Assembly: GCA_012841995.1 (NCBI GenBank)
Contig: DUTQ01000268.1
Location: 1-10,338 of the forward strand
Source: Thermoanaerobacterales bacterium
GTDB taxonomy: Bacteria; Bacillota; Thermosediminibacteria; Thermosediminibacterales; Tepidanaerobacteraceae
DNA: 10,338 nt
Direction of reading: 5' to 3'
A program made the position numbers and the translations under genes. Shown piece by piece: positions 6,289 through 10,338 of the stretch (position 1 is its first letter; every line of letters begins with the position of its first letter). The notes under the pieces are model-generated. The model searched no databases, had not been told where the DNA came from, and saw only the letters and a list, made by a program, of their open reading frames with translations.

Positions 6289-8685
6289 ATGCCAGTTAAT
6301 AAATATGATGTTCTTGGCAAGAGATTGGATAAAATTGAAGCAAGACAAAAGGCTACCGGAAAACTAAAGTTCACCGGAGACTTAAAATTTCCCGGTATGC
6401 TACATTGTAAGATTTTAAGGAGTCCTCATGCTCATGCAATCGTAAAGAGCATAGATACATCAGAGGCTTTTAAAGTAGATGGTGTCGTAGATGTTATCAC
6501 ATATGAGGATGTTCCTAAGATATTGAGTATGCACCAATTTTTACACGTTCCAGAGGTTATGTATTATGACAGCTATTTACTGGAAAAACATGTAAGACAT
6601 GTTGGAGATAGAGTTGCAGCTGTAGCCGCAACCACCGAAGAAGCTGCAAAAGAAGCACTAAAGAAGATTAAAGTAGAATATGAGATATTGCCTGCAGCAA
6701 TTACAGCTGAAGATGCTTTGAAACCAGATGCTGCTCAGATACATGAAGAAGCAAAAAGAGGAGACAAACCCGTAGAGTTAAAGGGCAATGTATTGGATAC
6801 CTGTGATGTAACTATCGGAGATGTAGACAAAGGCTTTGCTGATGCAGATTATGTTATAGAGAGAACTTACAGAACATCCAAGCCAAACAATGGACAATTA
6901 GAGAGAACTGCAGTAGTATGTGTGCCAAGAGATGATGGGAGATTGGACGTATACGCTACATCACAGGGTATACACGCTATGCGCATGAATATATCTCATT
7001 CACTTGGGATACCTGCAAGTAAACTCAATTGCCACCGCATGTATCTTGGTGGAACTTTTGGAGCACACATTCACACAGGATTTATTGAAAATATATGTGC
7101 ATTTCTCGCATTGAGGACAGGAAGACCTGTTCGCGGAGAAAAGACAAGAGAAGAGATGTTCCTATCTTGTGGCAGACACCCAATGATAGTTAAAGTAAAA
7201 GCAGGATTTACAAAAGATGGTAAACTATTAGCACTGCATTCAGATGTAACTGATGACACAGGTTCCTATGCCTTTAGCGGAAGCTCTAAGATGGCACTTA
7301 CGGCAGGATTTACGCTATCGATGTATAAATGCCCCAATTTGAGAATAACCGGAAGATCTGTATATACAAACACTCCTCCACTTACAGCAATGCGTGGAGC
7401 CGGTAATCCGCAAGCTCACTGGGCTGTTGAAAACATGATGGAGGAAGCAGCTGAAGATTTAGGAATTGATCCTATTGAACTAAGACGCATGAATCTTCTT
7501 CAGGTAGGGGATAGATTCTTCGGTCAAGGGCCACAAGTTATAAGTACTATAAGAAGCAGTGGAAATGACCAACTTCTAGAAAAAGGTAAAAAGCTGATCG
7601 GCTGGGATGAAAAGCGCAATAACCACATACCATATCCTGACAAGCCATGGATACGCAGAGGAGTTGGAATGGCTCGCGGTTTCCATACATCCGGCTGTGG
7701 TTCAGAAAAACCAAATGCGTTTATAATTGACCATAGCTGTGCTACACTAAAAATGAATGAAGATGGGACCGCTCAACTGATGAATGCAGCAGCAGACTTA
7801 GGAGCTGGTACATTAAGTGCTCACGCTTCGCTGGTAGCAGAAGTTATCGGACTTAAATATGAAGATGTTATTGTAAATCTTGGCGATTCAGACTCAGCGC
7901 CTTTTGATGGTCCCACACACGCAAGCCGTGGTTTATATGGTGCAGGACAGCCGGTTGTAAAAGCTGCTGAAGAAGTAAAACAAATACTGCTTGAGTGGGC
8001 AGCTAGGATGTTCCAGTGTGGTCCAGAAGATGTAGAGATTAAAGAAAGCAAAGTATTTAAGCATAACGAACCGGAGAACTATATCCCTGTTGCTGATGTT
8101 GTGAGAAAGGGTCATTTCAGTGGTTGGGGAGCTGCTGCTTCAACAGCTTCTGTTAGACCAAAAGCATGTCCGCCACACTTTATTGCGATTTTCGTTGAAG
8201 TTGAAGTAAATACTTTAACCGGTCAAGTAAAAGTCGTAAATGCTGTTAGCGGTGTTGATACAGGAACAGTAGTAAATCTAAACAATGTTGAAGGCCAGAT
8301 GGTTGGCGGATTGCACATGGGAATGGGCTATGCATTAATCGAAGATACAATCTTTGACAGAAAGACTGGAGAGCCCAAGAATGCTAGCTTTGCCGGTTTC
8401 CATATACTAACTGTTAAAGATATGCCTGACCCTGATAACATTGATTTAGTTATAGCTGACACATTTGAACCTACCGGTCCTCTTGGAGCAAAGGGTATTG
8501 GCGAAGGCGTGACAAACCCTGTAGCACCTGCAGTAGCCAACGCTATTTATAACGCTGTTGGCGTGAGAATTAATGACCTTCCCATGACACAGGAGAAATT
8601 GCTTGCAAAGATAAAAGAAGTAGAAGCAAAGATGGATGATCTTGCCATGACACAAAAAAATGTAAAAGAAACAGTACGTGAATAA
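6289..8685 (+). CDS. Molybdenum hydroxylase molybdopterin-binding subunit 2 (divergent paralog)
   Basis: This is a full-length 798-residue second large subunit, aligning with subunit 1 from VLGKRLDKIEARQKATG onward. Retained are Gln226 (SQG), Glu205, Arg369 in AMRGAGNPQ (367-375) and the catalytic Glu739 in KGIGE. Changed are GGGFG to GGTFG (254-258), the His-x-x-x-Glu motif to NGQLE (201-205, His lost), LGQG to LGAG (Gln lost at Ala506), and the bovine Phe914 position (Tyr369 in subunit 1) to Ala371. These positions face the pterin or the substrate pocket, so a different substrate is likely; loss of activity is less likely because the catalytic residues persist. A strong AAGGAGGT (6275-6282) precedes the ATG by six bases. 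The C-terminus has an extra stretch in which DLPMTQEKL reappears as DLAMTQKNV. It may share the [2Fe-2S] and FAD subunits of either set. Confidence 0.92.
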   Translation: MPVNKYDVLGKRLDKIEARQKATGKLKFTGDLKFPGMLHCKILRSPHAHAIVKSIDTSEAFKVDGVVDVITYEDVPKILSMHQFLHVPEVMYYDSYLLEKHVRHVGDRVAAVAATTEEAAKEALKKIKVEYEILPAAITAEDALKPDAAQIHEEAKRGDKPVELKGNVLDTCDVTIGDVDKGFADADYVIERTYRTSKPNNGQLERTAVVCVPRDDGRLDVYATSQGIHAMRMNISHSLGIPASKLNCHRMYLGGTFGAHIHTGFIENICAFLALRTGRPVRGEKTREEMFLSCGRHPMIVKVKAGFTKDGKLLALHSDVTDDTGSYAFSGSSKMALTAGFTLSMYKCPNLRITGRSVYTNTPPLTAMRGAGNPQAHWAVENMMEEAAEDLGIDPIELRRMNLLQVGDRFFGQGPQVISTIRSSGNDQLLEKGKKLIGWDEKRNNHIPYPDKPWIRRGVGMARGFHTSGCGSEKPNAFIIDHSCATLKMNEDGTAQLMNAAADLGAGTLSAHASLVAEVIGLKYEDVIVNLGDSDSAPFDGPTHASRGLYGAGQPVVKAAEEVKQILLEWAARMFQCGPEDVEIKESKVFKHNEPENYIPVADVVRKGHFSGWGAAASTASVRPKACPPHFIAIFVEVEVNTLTGQVKVVNAVSGVDTGTVVNLNNVEGQMVGGLHMGMGYALIEDTIFDRKTGEPKNASFAGFHILTVKDMPDPDNIDLVIADTFEPTGPLGAKGIGEGVTNPVAPAVANAIYNAVGVRINDLPMTQEKLLAKIKEVEAKMDDLAMTQKNVKETVRE
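8575..8662 (+). repeat. Repeated C-terminal coding segment in molybdopterin subunit 2
   Basis: The segment starting at 8575 (DLPMTQEKL, residues 763-771) is echoed from 8638 (DLAMTQKNV, residues 784-792), an offset of 63 bases. The core CCATGACACA is identical in both copies. The position mirrors the repeat in subunit 1. Confidence 0.45.
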
Positions 8686-8732
8686 CATTGCATGTATTTG
8701 ATAAACCTATAAATATATTAGAGTAAAAAACT

Positions 8733-8760
8733 GGGGCGAAAGGTTAAAACCTATCGCCCC
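8733..8760 (-). terminator. GC-rich hairpin flanked by A-tracts (minus-strand-type terminator)
   Basis: GGGGCGAAAGG (8733-8743) pairs with CCTATCGCCCC (8750-8760), with one A-A mismatch and the loop TTAAAA. On the + strand it is followed by eight A, not T. On the minus strand the stem is followed by AG and six T (complement of 8725-8732), which is the classic intrinsic terminator form. No minus-strand gene is visible in the window. It may still mark the 3' end of the hydroxylase transcript by blocking antisense transcription or stopping 3' exonucleases. Confidence 0.55.
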
Positions 8761-8791
8761 AAAAAAAAGCTAAATTGCAATATATATCACA

Positions 8792-8841
8792 GACTTGTTT
8801 GAAAAACGCAAAACTTATTCACAAGTCCTTTTGCCTTTTTT
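8792..8841 (+). promoter_or_regulatory. Possible H-type pseudoknot or attenuator before the amidohydrolase gene
   Basis: GACTTGT (8792-8798) pairs with ACAAGTC (8821-8827). GCAAAA (8808-8813), inside that loop, can pair with TTTTGC (8829-8834) just downstream. The two stems are compatible as an H-type pseudoknot, and a run of six T (8836-8841) follows. This may be the terminator of the hydroxylase operon, an attenuator, or a small ligand-sensing leader. It matches no riboswitch class that I can recognise. Confidence 0.3.
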
Positions 8842-8903
8842 AACGTGTAGATAGTTCTATGTACTATGTTATACATATTTTAAAAAAAAAGGAGTAATGC
8901 CAA

Positions 8904-10286
8904 ATGTTTGATTTGATAGTAAAAAATGTTAACGTAGTTACTGAAAAAGACATTTTTTTTGGGGCAGTAGCTGTTAAGGATGGTAAAATTGCAGCTTTAA
9001 TTTATGATGGAGATATTCCCGAAGCTAAAGAAACAGTTGATGGTAAAGGCTACTACCTGATACCCGGTGGAGTAGATCCACATGTTCACATTAGGTATCC
9101 AGGCGGATCCCATAGAGAAACATTCTTAACAGGTACACAGGCAGCTGCTGCCGGTGGAACAACCACAATTATTGAACATCCTATTTCCACACCACCTCAG
9201 TATTCTGTAGAAATCTTAAACAACAGAGTAGAAACGCTAAAAGATCAGGCTATAGTAGATGTAGCATTTCTCGGAGCAGCCGGCGGCGAAAAAATTGAGC
9301 ACATACAGCCTATTGGAAAAGCAGGAATTGTAGGATACAAGACATTTCTCCACGAAGCTCCAGAGGGCAGAGACAAAGAGTTTGAGGGGCTTACAAGTAA
9401 GAATAACTTTGAACTGATGGAAGTTCTGAAGGAAATCAGCAAAACAAATTTACTTGCTGCAGCTCATGGTGAAGATAATGACTTAGTATCAAATTCTATA
9501 GCTAAATTGCGCAAAGAGGGAAAAACATATCCAATGGCACATTGTGAGTCACGCCCTGCTATTGTAGAAGTTTTAGCAGTCGAGAGATTGATTACCCTTG
9601 CACGTGAAACGGGGGCAAGACTATATCTTGTTCATATATCTACACCTGAAGCAATTCAAATTGCAAAAGAAGCAAGAGAAAAAGGACAAGAGATTTACAT
9701 TGAAACATGCCCACATTATCTATACCTCACAGATGAAGCCCTTGTAAAATATGGCACATATGCAAAATGTAATCCTGCTCTTAGGGATGAAAAACGTGTT
9801 AAAGAAATGTGGAAATACCTTGAGGACGGCACTATTGATACAATAGGTAGTGACCATGCGCCATATACGGTAGAAGAAAAGGAAAGGAAAAAGGAAGATA
9901 TCTTTGTAGCACCTTCTGGTTTCCCAGGGCTAGAGACGAGACTACCTTTAATGCTCACTGCAGTAAAAGAAGGGCGAATTTCTATGCAGAGGGCAGTACA
10001 GCTATTAAGTGTTAACCCTGCCAGGATTTTCGGAATGTATCCACGTAAAGGTAATATCTGCCCAGGCGCTGATGCAGATATGGTATTAGTAGATCCAGAT
10101 GAACAGTTTACAATTCATGCAGATGATATGTTTACTATGGCAAAAGGTGTTGCAAAGGTATTTGAAGGTCGCAAGGTATACGGAAAGATTAAGAAGACAT
10201 TCTTAAGAGGACAAATCATATTTGATGAAGGTAAAGTAACCGGAAAACCAGGCTACGGTCAGTGGGTTGGACCGGAAAAGTGCTAA
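8904..10286 (+). CDS. Cyclic amidohydrolase (hydantoinase / dihydropyrimidinase / allantoinase superfamily)
   Basis: This is a metal-dependent cytosolic TIM-barrel enzyme that hydrolyses a cyclic amide or ureide bond. Its 460 residues are normal for the family. The complete binuclear metal set is visible: His60 and His62 (DPHVHIRYPGG), Lys146 (GYKTFL, expected to be carboxylated), His188 (AAHGEDND), His244 (YLVHIS) and Asp317 (GSDHAP). The C-terminus has NPARIFGMYPRKG and GADADMVLVD, and ends in a hydantoinase-like GKPGYGQW segment. The residue five after the lysine, Tyr in hydantoinases and dihydropyrimidinases, is Glu151 here, so the substrate is probably different. Next to xanthine dehydrogenase-like genes, a purine ring-opening amidohydrolase (xanthine or a ureido intermediate) is an attractive inference; allantoinase or hydantoinase are alternatives. 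AAGGAG (8889-8894) supports the start. A 31-base gap and a strong ribosome binding site lead to the next gene. Confidence 0.9.
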   Translation: MFDLIVKNVNVVTEKDIFFGAVAVKDGKIAALIYDGDIPEAKETVDGKGYYLIPGGVDPHVHIRYPGGSHRETFLTGTQAAAAGGTTTIIEHPISTPPQYSVEILNNRVETLKDQAIVDVAFLGAAGGEKIEHIQPIGKAGIVGYKTFLHEAPEGRDKEFEGLTSKNNFELMEVLKEISKTNLLAAAHGEDNDLVSNSIAKLRKEGKTYPMAHCESRPAIVEVLAVERLITLARETGARLYLVHISTPEAIQIAKEAREKGQEIYIETCPHYLYLTDEALVKYGTYAKCNPALRDEKRVKEMWKYLEDGTIDTIGSDHAPYTVEEKERKKEDIFVAPSGFPGLETRLPLMLTAVKEGRISMQRAVQLLSVNPARIFGMYPRKGNICPGADADMVLVDPDEQFTIHADDMFTMAKGVAKVFEGRKVYGKIKKTFLRGQIIFDEGKVTGKPGYGQWVGPEKC

Positions 10287-10317
10287 ATATATTTGCTGCA
10301 TAAGGAGGAATAACTTT

Positions 10318-10338
10318 ATGATAAACATAAATGCTGAA
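10318..10338 (+). CDS. Start of a downstream gene, truncated by the window edge
   Basis: An ATG at 10318 is preceded by AAGGAGG (10302-10308) at a nine-base spacing. Only seven codons (MININAE) are visible, so the product cannot be named. The short gap to the amidohydrolase suggests they are co-transcribed. Confidence 0.6.

Noticed and set aside
6160..6348. A 62-codon minus-strand frame spanning the gap between the molybdopterin subunit genes
   Set aside because: It overlaps the start of subunit 2 and the hairpin, has no recognisable domain and no good ribosome binding site.
8446..8688. An 80-codon minus-strand frame at the end of molybdopterin subunit 2, with hydrophobic and Cys-rich translation
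   Set aside because: It is the complement of a conserved coding region, and its composition (Phe, Tyr, Cys, Leu) is what AT-rich codons give when read backwards.

Overview
This window looks like part of the chromosome of an AT-rich Gram-positive anaerobe, most likely a member of the Clostridia (Bacillota). The reasons are the A/T-biased codon choice, strong AAGGAGG-type ribosome binding sites before most genes, A/T-rich intergenic DNA, and a gene content typical of fermentative N-heterocycle degraders. The assignment is an inference; no taxonomic marker is present.

Layout. Every gene I can support is on the + strand. Bases 1-339 are the 3' end of an imidazolonepropionase (HutI-type) gene. 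A 477-base gap follows (340-816), dense in short repeats: a decayed 22-bp tandem duplication, four copies of a 10-bp unit, a doubled 10-bp element and a 35-bp dyad. It also holds a plausible promoter and an unused ribosome-binding-site-like sequence. Six genes for molybdenum hydroxylase (xanthine dehydrogenase family) subunits follow: [2Fe-2S] subunit A (817-1281), FAD subunit A (1346-2209), FAD subunit B (2411-3274), [2Fe-2S] subunit B (3296-3790), molybdopterin subunit 1 (3791-6148) and molybdopterin subunit 2 (6289-8685). A cyclic amidohydrolase of the hydantoinase/dihydropyrimidinase/allantoinase superfamily lies at 8904-10286. The first seven codons of a further gene start at 10318.

How the genes fit together. 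Each of the three hydroxylase subunit types is present twice, so the locus could encode two complete heterotrimeric enzymes or one enzyme with interchangeable parts. Subunit 1 keeps the usual active-site motifs of bacterial purine hydroxylases. Subunit 2 keeps the catalytic Glu and the Mo-proximal Gln and Arg, but several cofactor- and substrate-side motifs have changed, so it probably acts on a different substrate. Hydroxylation of an N-heterocycle followed by hydrolytic ring opening would join the hydroxylases to the amidohydrolase. The HutI-type protein opens an imidazolone ring. That combination would suit purine fermentation (hydroxypurine to xanthine, then a ureidoimidazole and finally an imidazolone), but the substrates cannot be read from the sequence.

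Regulation and odd points. Long or structured gaps precede [2Fe-2S] A, FAD B, molybdopterin subunit 2 and the amidohydrolase, suggesting several regulated units. Notable points are an orphan hairpin whose T-tract lies on the minus-strand side (8733-8760), a possible H-type pseudoknot ending in a T-run (8792-8841), a repeated C-terminal motif in both molybdopterin subunits, and the replacement of the usual substrate-site Tyr by Glu in the amidohydrolase.
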